From contig NZ_CP126307.1 of NCBI RefSeq assembly GCF_030144325.1, positions 1,984,001-2,048,000 on the forward strand: a stretch of 64,000 bases of DNA. The letters run 5' to 3'. Of this stretch, positions 9,172 through 16,983 are shown piece by piece. The notes beneath the pieces are model-generated. The model ran no database searches, was not told the DNA's origin, and saw only the letters and a program-made list of their open reading frames with translations. Positions within the stretch are counted from its first letter, which is position 1, and each line of letters begins with the position of its first letter. The position numbers and the translations under genes are program-made. This DNA is from Bosea vestrisii. Its GTDB lineage: Bacteria > Pseudomonadota > Alphaproteobacteria > Rhizobiales > Beijerinckiaceae.

Positions 9172-10071
9172 TCACGAAAACAGCAGGACCGACAGCTTGC
9201 GACGGCCGGCGACGCTGTGCTCGTCCATCGGCCCCCAGGCCTCGAACAGCTGCAGCAGCTGCTTGCGGGCGCCGTCGTCGTTCCATTTGCGATCGGCCTT
9301 GATGATCGCGATCAGATGATCGACCGCCTCCTCGCGCCTGTCGCGGCCATTCAGCGCCAAAGCCAGATCGAAACGGGCCTGATGGTCCTTCGGGTTGGCA
9401 GCGAGCTTGGCCTCGAGCTCTGCCGTGTCGCCGAGCGAGGCAGCCTGCTCGGCAAGCTCGACCGCGGCCCTGACCGCAGCCACGGCCGATTCCTGCGTCT
9501 TCGTTTCCGGCACCATCGCGAGGAAGCCCTTGGCGCCCTCGATGTCGCCGGCGTCGAGATGCAAGCGTGCCAGGCCGGCGATCGCCACGACGTTCTCCGG
9601 CTCGGCTGCGAGAACCTCGGCATAGAGTTCGCTCGCACCGGCGGCGTCGCCTGCCTCCAGCGCCTCCGCCGCAGCTGCCAGCACCTCCTCGATCGGCCCG
9701 GGGCCAATTGGCCCCACGAGCTTCTCGATGAAGGCCTTCACCTGGCTCTCGGGCTGAGCGCCCATGAAGCCGTCCACCGGCTGGCCACGCTGGAAGGCGA
9801 TCACCGCGGGAATAGACTGGATGCCGAGCTGGCCCGGAATCGCCGGATGCTCGTCGATGTTCATCTTGACCAGCTTGACCTTGCCGCCGGCCTCGTTGAC
9901 CACCTTCTCGATCACCGGGGTGAGCTGCTTGCACGGGCCGCACCAGGGCGCCCAGAAATCGACCAGCACCGGCTGGTTCATCGATTCGGTGACGACATCC
10001 TGGCGAAAGCCCTGCGTCGTCGTATCCTTGATCAGCCCCTGGTCCGGGGCCGCGTCGCCATTGACCAGCAT
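9172..10071 (-). CDS. CnoX/YbbN-like thioredoxin with TPR-type C-terminal domain
   Basis: The 299-residue protein has an N-terminal thioredoxin domain with the redox-active motif WCGPC at residues 43-47. A helical, tetratricopeptide-like C-terminal half of about 170 residues follows, rich in A/E/L repeats. This matches the chaperedoxin CnoX/YbbN family, which protects oxidised proteins and hands them to chaperones. The start at 10071 is chosen over an upstream in-frame ATG because it is preceded by a good ribosome site (GAAGGAC) and begins exactly where homology does. It lies directly upstream of the LON-domain gene. Confidence 0.9.
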   Translation of the reverse strand: MLVNGDAAPDQGLIKDTTTQGFRQDVVTESMNQPVLVDFWAPWCGPCKQLTPVIEKVVNEAGGKVKLVKMNIDEHPAIPGQLGIQSIPAVIAFQRGQPVDGFMGAQPESQVKAFIEKLVGPIGPGPIEEVLAAAAEALEAGDAAGASELYAEVLAAEPENVVAIAGLARLHLDAGDIEGAKGFLAMVPETKTQESAVAAVRAAVELAEQAASLGDTAELEAKLAANPKDHQARFDLALALNGRDRREEAVDHLIAIIKADRKWNDDGARKQLLQLFEAWGPMDEHSVAGRRKLSVLLFS

Positions 10072-10158
10072 GGCTCGTCCTTCGCTTAGCAATCTGTCGA
10101 CTTGAAAACCGGGAAACCGGATGTCCGCCGTAGCGGGCCGTCCCATAGATGGGTGGCT

Positions 10159-10710
10159 TCAGCCATTCTGTCCATCGTCCGACGGCACTGGAAGTTCAAC
10201 GATCTGCGGCTCGTGCCCGGTTGCGCGCAGGAAGGCGAGCATGTCGTCGCGTGCGATGCCGAGCGTCGCCGTGTTGATCAGCGGATGGAAGTTCATGCGA
10301 TCCCCGTCCATCAAGGCGGCGTCGAGCACCATGGTAACGCGCCTGCCGCGATCGTTGATCACGGCGAAGGCCGTGACCGAGCCCGGCGTAACCCCGAGCG
10401 TCTCCATTAGGAGCTCCGCCGAACCGAAGGAGAGCCGGCCGCTAGCGCCGAGCGTCTCGTGCAGCCGCTTCAGGTCGATCCGCGTGCTCTCCAGCGCCGA
10501 GACCAGGAAGAGCTTCCCCTTCTTGTCCTTGAGGAACAGGTTCTTGGTGTGGTGGCCGGGGACCTTGCCGCGCAATTCCTTCGATTCGGCGACGGTGAAG
10601 ACCGCGACATGGTCGATGCGCGTGGTCGCGAGGCCGAGCGCGTCAAGTGCGGCGATCAGGTCGGCGGGTGCCGCCGGCTTTGGTATATCGATCGGCAGGG
10701 CGAAGTTCAT
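10159..10710 (-). CDS. YbaK/ProX-type prolyl-tRNA editing domain protein
   Basis: The 183-residue product belongs to the YbaK/EbsC/ProX family. These are free-standing editing domains that deacylate mischarged tRNA, typically Ala-tRNA(Pro). Diagnostic segments are GKVPGHHTKNLFLKDKKGKL, near the substrate pocket, and PGSVTAFAVINDRGRRVTMV. The ATG at 10710 is preferred over the upstream open frame, which is low-complexity shadow. It lies 22 bases downstream of the DUF2459 gene on the same strand, so the two may be co-transcribed. Confidence 0.9.
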   Translation of the reverse strand: MNFALPIDIPKPAAPADLIAALDALGLATTRIDHVAVFTVAESKELRGKVPGHHTKNLFLKDKKGKLFLVSALESTRIDLKRLHETLGASGRLSFGSAELLMETLGVTPGSVTAFAVINDRGRRVTMVLDAALMDGDRMNFHPLINTATLGIARDDMLAFLRATGHEPQIVELPVPSDDGQNG

Positions 10711-10732
10711 CCGGGCAGCTCGGGCTTTCTGG

Positions 10733-11452
10733 TCAGCGCTCCCCGGCATCGCCAGGGCCGAGCGACCACATGAGCGATTGCACGAGCGGCGTCCAGAGCC
10801 CGACCGGCAGGCCTGCCTTGCGCAGGCCCTCCCCGACCCAGACATTGCAGCTGCGCAACAGCCAGAAGCGATCGCGCCCGCGCAGGAAAGCATCGCCGGC
10901 GCCATGCGTGATTCCGGGCAGGATCACGGGCCCGCCCGCCTCGTCCAGCTCAAGGCTTGCCTCGACATGGCCGACGAGCGCGCGATAACCCGCTTCGCTG
11001 ATCGTGAAGCTGCGCAGATCCATCCCTGTCTGGACCGCCGCCACCGGCTGGACATGCACGACAGAACGATCGAAGGCGGTGGCCTTCAGGATCAGGCCCA
11101 GCGACAGATCGGCCAGGGTGCCAAGCTCGGTATAGGCCGTCTCGGCGCCCCAGCCGAAAGCGACAAAGGGCGCGTCGCGATAGGGCTTGGTCAATGGCGG
11201 GACCGCCAGCAGCGGCCGCCAATCCCTATTTGCGCTTACCGTCGGCAGCACGATGTCGCTGTGGAAGCCATTGCTCGCGACATAGATCGTGACATTTCGT
11301 TCGCCGGGCTGGGCCGGGCCGGAAGCAAGCGGAATGGCGCCAACGACGATCGCTAGTGCGGAGAGGAGAACCAATGCGACCAAGATCAACGCAACGCGGA
11401 GCATCCCGCGCGCGAATCGTTCGCCCCTGCCTCTTACCGCCGCCTTCGCCAT
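10733..11452 (-). CDS. DUF2459 / TIGR02117 family protein
   Basis: The 239-residue protein starts with a basic segment and one membrane-spanning helix (about residues 18-42). A predicted extracytoplasmic domain follows with the family segments IYVASNGFHSDIVLP, FGWGAETAYTE and LRSCNVWVGEGLRKAGLP. The last carries a conserved Cys, as in cysteine-peptidase-like folds. The family is widespread but uncharacterised. It is probably co-transcribed with the ProX-like gene. Confidence 0.85.
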   Translation of the reverse strand: MAKAAVRGRGERFARGMLRVALILVALVLLSALAIVVGAIPLASGPAQPGERNVTIYVASNGFHSDIVLPTVSANRDWRPLLAVPPLTKPYRDAPFVAFGWGAETAYTELGTLADLSLGLILKATAFDRSVVHVQPVAAVQTGMDLRSFTISEAGYRALVGHVEASLELDEAGGPVILPGITHGAGDAFLRGRDRFWLLRSCNVWVGEGLRKAGLPVGLWTPLVQSLMWSLGPGDAGER

Positions 11453-11632
11453 GCCGATCCCGCTTCATCGCTGAAGCGGGAAGATCGGAACGACAGGCTG
11501 GGAAGTCCAGATTCCAACGGGCAGAATTGGCCCCGTCGCGGGTCTGTGTGAAATTCCTGCAACAAGGCGCTTGCGCTTGCCGCCGCTTTGGGGCAATAAC
11601 CCGGCCGCGCCACCGGCGCGGCTGTCTCGGAT

Positions 11633-11707
11633 GCGGGTGTAGCTCAGGGGTAGAGCACAACCTTGCCAAGGTTGGGGTCGAGGGTTCGAATCCCTTCGCC
11701 CGCTCCA
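11633..11707 (+). tRNA. tRNA-Gly (anticodon GCC)
   Basis: The 75-base cloverleaf has a GCGGGTG/CGCCCGC acceptor stem, D-loop GCTCAGGGGTAGAGC and anticodon GCC at 11665-11667 in the loop TTGCCAA. The T-arm is GGGTTCGAATCCC, and an encoded CCA ends the gene. All stems pair. No integrase or repeated tRNA 3' end was found near it, so there is no evidence that this gene was used as an island attachment site. Confidence 0.97.
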
Positions 11708-11968
11708 GACAATCTCAACAGAATCAAGCGCTTAGCGTACGCCCTTCGGGGCGCTTTCTGCTTCTCCGCCCCTCTGGCGCCGCCGGGAAGCAGGGCAAGC
11801 AGCAGAAAGCATTTGCCGCGTTGTGCGGCGCAGCAAAAATTTGGCTTGTCGGCTGGAGATTCAGAGGCGTTGCGGACGCAATGCGCGCCTCTGCGCAGGC
11901 AATCGCCTTTGCGTCGTGACACGCCGCGTCAAGATAGTTGATCTGTTTGGGGATCATTAGACGCATAA

Positions 11969-12190
11969 ATGGCGACGACGCTGCATTCGTCGTCGACTCC
12001 GATTGTTCTTGCCAATCGAGACACGGCCCTAGCTCAGGCCACTTTGGCCATCTCAGCTGAGCGCGACGCTATCGCAGCGGTGGCGAAAATGTTCGACCGG
12101 CTTGCGAGTTCGGGCGTCACGACGATCTCGACGGAAAAGGCGGCCGAGCCGATACACGAAATGCTTGACGAGCCTGAAACCCCTAACTGA
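11969..12190 (+). CDS. Small hypothetical protein (73 aa)
   Basis: The 73-residue predicted product is rich in Ala and Thr, with one amphipathic helix (DTALAQATLAISAERDAIAA) and an acidic tail. I recognise no family and the ribosome site is weak (GGGGATC is too far upstream). It may be genuine because the frame has plausible amino-acid composition, unlike the Arg-rich opposite strand. It may equally be spurious. Confidence 0.4.
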   Translation: MATTLHSSSTPIVLANRDTALAQATLAISAERDAIAAVAKMFDRLASSGVTTISTEKAAEPIHEMLDEPETPN

Positions 12191-12351
12191 CCGTCCAAAA
12201 GTAACCCGCTCCATCCACCAGGGCATGTGAAACGTCGCCCAGCACGCCTGGTGCCGTTCGCTTACTGTCGTGCTCCCCGATCGGCTGCATTTCGTCTGCT
12301 TTCCGCACGTGCGCTGCCTTGTGTCCGGATATGCTCTTGATCTCGCTCTCC

Positions 12352-12375
12352 GGAACAAACTAAGAACATCTGGTT
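12352..12375 (+). promoter_or_regulatory. Possible EcfG-type promoter
   Basis: GGAAC at 12352-12356 and GTT at 12373-12375 are separated by 16 bases. The next ATG is only 15 bases further on, which leaves an unusually short leader. The call is therefore weaker than the other EcfG-like sites here. Confidence 0.28.
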
Positions 12376-12390
12376 GGCGGGAGGCAAACA

Positions 12391-12633
12391 ATGGCGGCGC
12401 GAATTTGGGTTCGGCGGACGTGGCCGGAAATCGATCACCTCTTCCATGTCGAAGACGAAACCGGTGAGAAAATCGCCGTCATCACGCACGACAAGTACGC
12501 TCCGGACGGCTCGCCGCGATGGCACTGGGCGATGTCAAAGGGCAAACATCGGTCGCCAGCCGAGTTTGGCCGTTGTCACGACATCGAGGAGGCAAAGCGG
12601 AAGATACGCGTGACCTGGCGGGATGTCAGCTAG
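12391..12633 (+). CDS. Small hypothetical protein (80 aa)
   Basis: The 80-residue product (MAARIWVRRTWPEIDHLF...) has a clear ribosome site (GGGAGG, 7 bases upstream). Its composition is that of a compact soluble protein, with many Trp, His and charged residues and a DIEEAKRKI helix near the C-terminus. No family is recognised. It lies just upstream of the convergent MucR-like gene and has a possible stress promoter immediately before it. Confidence 0.6.
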   Translation: MAARIWVRRTWPEIDHLFHVEDETGEKIAVITHDKYAPDGSPRWHWAMSKGKHRSPAEFGRCHDIEEAKRKIRVTWRDVS

Positions 12634-12702
12634 GGAGGAAGCGGTCACGTCCGCATTGAAGTCATCGCTCGGACGAGGGCGCTGCTGTCGCAGGAGCTTA
12701 GG

Positions 12703-13137
12703 TCAGCCCCTCTTCTCTCGCCTTTGCGGGGCGGCCTGCCCCTTCTTCCGGCCGAGGCCCAGGCTCTTGGCCATTTGCGAGCGCGTTTCGGCGTAGTTCG
12801 GGGCGACCATCGGATAATCGGCCGGCAGATCCCATTTGGCGCGGTATTCGTCCGGGGACATGTCGTAGGCCGAGCGCAGATGCCGTTTCAGCGATTTGAA
12901 CGGCTTGCCGTCCTCCAGGCTGTAGATGGCGTCAGGCGTCACGGATTTCCTGATCGGGACCGCCGGAACAGGCTTTTCGGCCGGCGGGGCTGCCGGCTCC
13001 TGGCCGAGGCGGCCCAGCGCTGCATGGGTCTGTTCAATGAGACCGGCAAGCTCGGCCAGGGGAAGGCGGTTATGGCGAACGAAGGCCGCGACTACCATCG
13101 CAGACAATTCGAGCAATTCCGTTGAATTTCTTGACAT
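12703..13137 (-). CDS. MucR/Ros-family transcriptional regulator lacking zinc-finger cysteines
   Basis: The 144-residue protein matches MucR/Ros regulators, prokaryotic zinc-finger-like proteins that silence AT-rich promoters in alphaproteobacteria. The N-terminal oligomerisation helix precedes a Pro-rich linker. The DNA-binding core IYSLEDGKPFKSLKRHLRSA and the flanking YRAKWDLPADYPMVAPNYA are well conserved. The two zinc-binding cysteines of Ros are absent: the first is Ser in YSLEDG and the second is Asp. The downstream His (KRHL) remains. Zinc-free members of the family are known, so the protein may still bind DNA. It is divergent from small genes of unknown function. Confidence 0.88.
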   Translation of the reverse strand: MSRNSTELLELSAMVVAAFVRHNRLPLAELAGLIEQTHAALGRLGQEPAAPPAEKPVPAVPIRKSVTPDAIYSLEDGKPFKSLKRHLRSAYDMSPDEYRAKWDLPADYPMVAPNYAETRSQMAKSLGLGRKKGQAAPQRREKRG

Positions 13138-13235
13138 TACGCTTTTGACCTCAGAATAGACACTGTCATTTTAAGTGAGCGTTGACCCCAAAAGCAACGG
13201 CTGTCGCCGTCTATACGACATCAAATCCAGGCAAT

Positions 13236-13403
13236 TCACTCGCAATGCGCGAGATCGACTAGGATTCCTTCTGGATGCGTGATCCTCACCGCTCGCTGAA
13301 GGCTTTTGCGGTTTTGGCCGAGGCCGGCGAATTCGGCGGCCGGCATTGCGACGCGGATGGCGTCGGCGGGGGAATGCGTATCGCAATACGGTTTCCCGTA
13401 CAT
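13236..13403 (-). CDS. Possible small protein (55 aa)
   Basis: A 55-residue frame (MYGKPYCDTHSPADAI...) begins at an ATG preceded by a strong GGGGAGG, though the spacing of 3 bases is short. It ends in LVDLAHCE. Composition is balanced rather than Arg-rich, which favours a real gene. No family is recognised, and an in-frame start further upstream at 13481 would overlap the divergent gene. Confidence 0.35.
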   Translation of the reverse strand: MYGKPYCDTHSPADAIRVAMPAAEFAGLGQNRKSLQRAVRITHPEGILVDLAHCE

Positions 13404-13479
13404 GCGCCTCCCCGGGGTTTCATTCAAAAATTCCGATCCCATCTGTAGCAAAGGCAGAAATCGAAGGACCGGATTACGC

Positions 13480-13695
13480 ATGTCGTGCGATTGCGAACGG
13501 CTGGCAGAAGCGATCTATCTCGAGATTGAAAAGCAGCTTCCGAACCGCGGCAGCGACTTCGACAATCGAGATCTTCAATCGGTCTTGATCGACGGCCAGC
13601 TTGACCTTCTGAAAATCGCAGCCTCTCTAACGAGGCGGTTCTGCGTACTCGCTGACGATCTTGAAACGGTCTTTCCCGAGGGCCCTTCGCGCTGA
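13480..13695 (+). CDS. Small hypothetical protein (71 aa)
   Basis: The 71-residue product begins MSCDCERLAEAIYLEIEKQL and is mostly helical and acidic, with three Cys residues. The start is chosen at 13480 because a GAAGGA ribosome site lies upstream and the preceding open frame is of shadow composition. No known family. The gene is flanked by other small unknown genes. Confidence 0.55.
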   Translation: MSCDCERLAEAIYLEIEKQLPNRGSDFDNRDLQSVLIDGQLDLLKIAASLTRRFCVLADDLETVFPEGPSR

Positions 13696-13753
13696 GTTCG
13701 CGATTCTGGACAGATTGCAGATCACTCAGGGGCTGCGTAACTTCGCCGGGGAG

Positions 13754-14023
13754 TTACCTGGCGCGCGATCGAGGTTTCGAGGTTCCCTTTCGAACCGGAG
13801 GCTTGGCACGCGATTTTGGAGTTATGTCTTTGGCCCATTTCGCTCGGCCTTCGATATTCATGCGATAGATGCCGTAACCTATCGCCCCGGCGATGAGCAC
13901 AGGTGCTGGAAGCCGGGCGACCAAGAGCGTGAGCGGCATTGAGAATCCCTCTGGGATATCTCCTTGCTCAATATCACGTGCGCCCCAGGCGCCGGCCAAG
14001 CTGGCGAGAGTTGCCCTGATCAT
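13754..14023 (-). CDS. Small membrane protein (89 aa), unknown function
   Basis: The 89-residue product has one predicted membrane segment (about residues 30-50: LTLLVARLPAPVLIAGAIGY) followed by a strongly basic tail rich in Lys and Arg. The ATG at 14023 has GGGAGC upstream. The longer open frame to 14182 is rejected as Arg/Ser-rich shadow. No family is recognised. Confidence 0.5.
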   Translation of the reverse strand: MIRATLASLAGAWGARDIEQGDIPEGFSMPLTLLVARLPAPVLIAGAIGYGIYRMNIEGRAKWAKDITPKSRAKPPVRKGTSKPRSRAR

Positions 14024-14475
14024 TTTCCGGCTCCCGTTTCCATTGCGGCTCTTACCCTGTGACTGCCACTCACATTGTGAACGCCGACAGAGTCCTTCGG
14101 GATCGGCTCGCAATGTCATCAATCGGGCCGCGGCGGACAGCCATTGGCTGTTGCGGTCGGAACAGCGTTGACCATTGCGCACTGTCTGAACCGATCAATT
14201 TTTAAGAGATCGCCGCCGTCAGAAATCGGACTGAGCCCAAGGCGCAAATATCGCGCCGGCCTGCTCAGCCGCGTTCGTTTGCAATGGGTGGAAAGCTGAC
14301 CTTGCGCGCCTGGTGGGTTCCTGACGGAGCCTTTAGCCGATCTGCCGCACCTGCGTGCCGCATACGAGATCGGAAAACGGCTATCAGACGAAGGAGGCTG
14401 GCCTCCCTCCAATGGCAGTTTTTAAAGAACCAAACTCAACCTAAATTTTAAATTGCTCACCATAAATAAATCTAC
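14024..14475. other. Intergenic region without a convincing gene
   Basis: Frames here are short and of shadow composition. One stop-bounded stretch near 14315-14424 (+ strand) reads LTEPLADLPHLRAAYEIGKR before its stop and looks protein-like. It has no in-frame start, so it may be a relic. Base composition becomes AT-rich towards 14430-14500. Confidence 0.4.
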
Positions 14476-14500
14476 GGAACAACTGAAATTAAGAAGTGTT
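14476..14500 (+). promoter_or_regulatory. Candidate EcfG-type promoter
   Basis: GGAAC (14476-14480), 17 bases, GTT (14498-14500). It lies in an AT-rich intergenic stretch and points at the 54-residue membrane protein gene starting at 14536. The leader length of roughly 30 bases is normal. Confidence 0.5.
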
Positions 14501-14535
14501 ATTCGCTCGGCTGGTGCCTGCATGAGTACGCTTAA

Positions 14536-14700
14536 ATGCGCCGAAATCCAAATCGCACCGAATGGTTTTACGCAATAGTTCTTCTAACCGTTCTGCTAAC
14601 CTGCTGGCTTATCCTGCGAAGAGCGCCGCCCGCACCCTCAAGATTTAACCGCGATGCTCTGCAGACAGAACCCGTAAGGCTCGATCGATCGAGGTCGTAG
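14536..14700 (+). CDS. Small single-pass membrane protein (54 aa)
   Basis: An open frame of 54 residues starts MRRNPNRTEWFY and continues with one strongly hydrophobic helix (about residues 12-27, AIVLLTVLLTCWLIL). A short basic tail ends in DRSRS. An arginine-rich N-terminus followed by one helix is the classic form of a small inner-membrane stress protein. A candidate EcfG promoter lies 36 bases upstream. There is no strong ribosome site, which lowers confidence. Confidence 0.5.
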   Translation: MRRNPNRTEWFYAIVLLTVLLTCWLILRRAPPAPSRFNRDALQTEPVRLDRSRS

Positions 14701-14763
14701 TTGATATCTCTCGGCGACACGTCGGATCCGCGGATGGCGCGACAGCTTTCTGATGGGTCATCC

Positions 14764-14788
14764 GGAACTGTTCACGCGCTCGGCAGTT
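14764..14788 (+). promoter_or_regulatory. Candidate EcfG-type promoter for the membrane protein/YciF unit
   Basis: GGAAC (14764-14768), 17 bases, GTT (14786-14788), lying 77 bases upstream of the ATG at 14865. The downstream genes include a YciF-like ferritin, a class often under general-stress control, which supports the call. Confidence 0.58.
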
Positions 14789-14864
14789 GCACCGACATAA
14801 AACGGCCAACAGGTCGTCCGCAACGCGATTGCCGAGTAGGCGACGCCCTTAAAGTGCTTCAGCT

Positions 14865-15770
14865 ATGACAGACTATACCGCTAGCGGCCTCGCCGATGGC
14901 ACGACTGCGCGCGCGTCCTCCGCTGTATCGTGGGGTGCGGTCCTGGGAGGCGCTGTCGTAAGCGCGTCGATATCCCTGATGCTCCTCGCCGCAGGCGCAG
15001 GCCTTGGCTTCACATCGATCTCGCCATGGACGAACGCCGGCGTCACCGCCACGACCTTCGGCATCGCCGCCGTGATCTGGCTGGCCCTCGTTCATCTCAT
15101 CGCTGCGGGTGCCGGCGGCTACCTCGCCGGTCGGCTTCGGACCAAGCGCGTCGGCGTGCACACCAACGAGGTCGCGTTCCGCGATACCGCTCACGGCTTC
15201 ATGACCTGGGCCGTCAGCGCGATTGTCAGCGCCGTTCTTCTGGCCTCGGCTGCCTCGGCGATTATTGGCGGCACCGCCCGGCTTGGCGCCAATGCCGCAT
15301 CGAGCGTCGGTTCGGCCGTCTCCGGTGCAGCAAGTCAGGCAGCCGGCCGCGTCGACCTGTCGAACCTCGACCCGTCCGCTTACGTGACCGACACCCTGTT
15401 CCGCGCCGATCGCCCGGCTCCGGCGTCGACCGACACCGCTCCGGCTCGCGCCGAGGTCGGCCGCATCGTCGCCATGAGCATCCGCAATGGAGACATCGCG
15501 CCGGCCGACAAGACCTACGTCGCAACTGTCATCGCGGCCCAGACTGGCATCAGCCAGCCCGACGCCGAAAAGCGCATCAACGATGCAATCGCGAAGACGA
15601 AGGAGACCGCCGCCAAGGCGGAGCAAACCGCCCGCGAGGCGGCAGATACCGCCCGTAAAGGTGCTGCCTCGTTCGCCCTGGCTTCTTTCATCGCGATGCT
15701 GATCGGCGCGCTGGCGTCGAGCTACGGCGCAACCGTCGGTGGCCGTGCACGCGACAGGGCCGACGTCTGA
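14865..15770 (+). CDS. Multi-pass membrane protein, probable stress function
   Basis: The 301-residue protein has hydrophobic segments at about residues 22-48, 62-88, 112-138 and 268-290. A large central region (about 140-260) is Ala-rich and hydrophilic and includes a coiled-coil-like KTKETAAKAEQTAREAADTA stretch. The opening VSWGAVLGGAVVSASISLML is typical of a Hyphomicrobiales family of uncharacterised membrane proteins. It precedes the YciF-like gene by 40 bases and probably shares its transcript, with a candidate EcfG promoter upstream. Role unknown; a general-stress role is inferred from context. Confidence 0.8.
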   Translation: MTDYTASGLADGTTARASSAVSWGAVLGGAVVSASISLMLLAAGAGLGFTSISPWTNAGVTATTFGIAAVIWLALVHLIAAGAGGYLAGRLRTKRVGVHTNEVAFRDTAHGFMTWAVSAIVSAVLLASAASAIIGGTARLGANAASSVGSAVSGAASQAAGRVDLSNLDPSAYVTDTLFRADRPAPASTDTAPARAEVGRIVAMSIRNGDIAPADKTYVATVIAAQTGISQPDAEKRINDAIAKTKETAAKAEQTAREAADTARKGAASFALASFIAMLIGALASSYGATVGGRARDRADV

Positions 15771-15810
15771 TCACTAAGCCTGCAACATCCCTCAAAAGCC
15801 GGAGAGACCC

Positions 15811-16317
15811 ATGGTAACGAACACACCCAAAGCCCTCGACGACCTGTTCCACGACATGCTCAAGGACGTCTATTACGCCGAGAAGCAGATCCTGAAGGCC
15901 CTGCCCAAGATGGCGAAGGCGGCCAATTCCGCCGAGCTGAAGAAGGCTTTCGAGGCCCATCGCACCGAGACCGAAGGCCATGTCGAGCGTCTCGGCGACG
16001 TCTTCGAGGCGATCGGCAAGGCGCCCCGCGGCAAGACCTGCGACGCCATCCTCGGCATTCTCGAGGAAGGCAAGGCCGTCATGGAAGACTACGCCGGCAG
16101 CCCGGCACTCGATGCCGGCCTGGTGGCCTCCGCGCAGGCGGTCGAGCACTATGAGATGACCCGCTATGGCACCCTCAAATCCTGGGCCCAACAGCTTGGC
16201 CACAAGGAGGCCGTCACTTTGCTCGACGCGACCCTTGCCGAGGAGACCAAGACGGACGAGCTGCTGACCAAAATCAGCAAATCGACGAACTCGGCCGCCG
16301 TCGCGAAAGCGGCCTGA
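15811..16317 (+). CDS. YciE/YciF (DUF892) ferritin-like protein
   Basis: The 168-residue protein is a four-helix ferritin-like fold of the YciE/YciF family. Metal-ligand candidates are in LKDVYYAEKQILKALPKM, FEAHRTETEGHVERL and VEHYEMTRYGTL. Members are induced by osmotic and general stress and are thought to bind iron. The start follows a GGAGAG ribosome site. It is the second gene of a probable two-gene unit with the preceding membrane protein and is followed by a clear terminator. Confidence 0.93.
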   Translation: MVTNTPKALDDLFHDMLKDVYYAEKQILKALPKMAKAANSAELKKAFEAHRTETEGHVERLGDVFEAIGKAPRGKTCDAILGILEEGKAVMEDYAGSPALDAGLVASAQAVEHYEMTRYGTLKSWAQQLGHKEAVTLLDATLAEETKTDELLTKISKSTNSAAVAKAA

Positions 16318-16336
16318 GTTCTTTTACTTGCGATTG

Positions 16337-16374
16337 GGCCCGCCAAGCGGCACTCGGCGGGCCTTGATTGTTTA
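16337..16374 (+). terminator. Rho-independent-type terminator
   Basis: The 8-bp perfect stem GGCCCGCC/GGCGGGCC (16337-16344 and 16356-16363, 11-base loop) is followed by TTGATTGTTT. It lies 20 bases after the YciF-like stop. Confidence 0.72.
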
Positions 16375-16983
16375 TCGTGCGAGCGAAATTGCCTAAGGTG
16401 AACGCGGCAAAGAGCAGAATAATATCAACAATTGATTTTGTGAAAAAAATAATACCTGCACGTAATCAGCCTTTTAGAATGATTTAGGTAAGAAAATTAT
16501 TGTTGAAGATCAATTTTGAGTCGCCTTAAAAATAAAAATATTTTCGTGCATTGTTTAAAGCCGAGTCGAACCCATATCCGATCCTTGGCGACCAGCAATA
16601 AAATCGCTGATCGCGAGTGCCGGGTTATTGCGTGCAGCGCTTTCCCGGTTTGTCGGAAATCACTGACGCTTCGAGATCGTGCTCTGAGGAAAGAGGTCGT
16701 CGCGACCAATCGCGCCACGGAAATTTCCGTCCGCTTTTCGTCGCCATTTCTGCTGCCGGACTTCGAGGCACGCTGGCAGCCTCACTGCAGCCCTCGAGAA
16801 GAGCTGCCGGCTGCCGTGATCGTCGAGAACTAAAAGTCCTGGGTTCGAACTCGTTCCCACAAGAGACCGAGCCCGGAGGGAACCCGATGTCTCCCGCCGA
16901 CATCAATGCCTTGCCGGCCCCGCCGCAGCGTCGTTCGACAATTCTGTCGAACTTGTCGAAGCCCGGCGACTTTGGAGTTCTCC
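16375..16983. other. AT-rich intergenic region without a convincing gene
   Basis: The first 180 bases are markedly AT-rich compared with the surroundings and contain no plausible coding frame. A frame from about 16516 lacks a ribosome site and has shadow composition. A 44-residue frame from 16887 (MSPADINALPAPPQRRSTIL) with GGAGGG upstream could encode a leader peptide, but it overlaps the start of the next gene. Confidence 0.4.

Noticed and set aside
7012..10089. 1025-residue open frame on the + strand
   Set aside because: Antisense to the MFS, LON and thioredoxin genes. Its composition (Arg, Glu, Gln, Asp-rich, repetitive) is the usual GC-rich shadow pattern.
11633..14700. tRNA-Gly-associated genomic island
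   Set aside because: No integrase and no second copy of the tRNA 3' end. The small unknown genes alone do not establish an island.
16840..16866. tRNA-like T-arm (GGGTTCGAAC)
   Set aside because: The flanking bases do not pair and no acceptor or anticodon arm is present.
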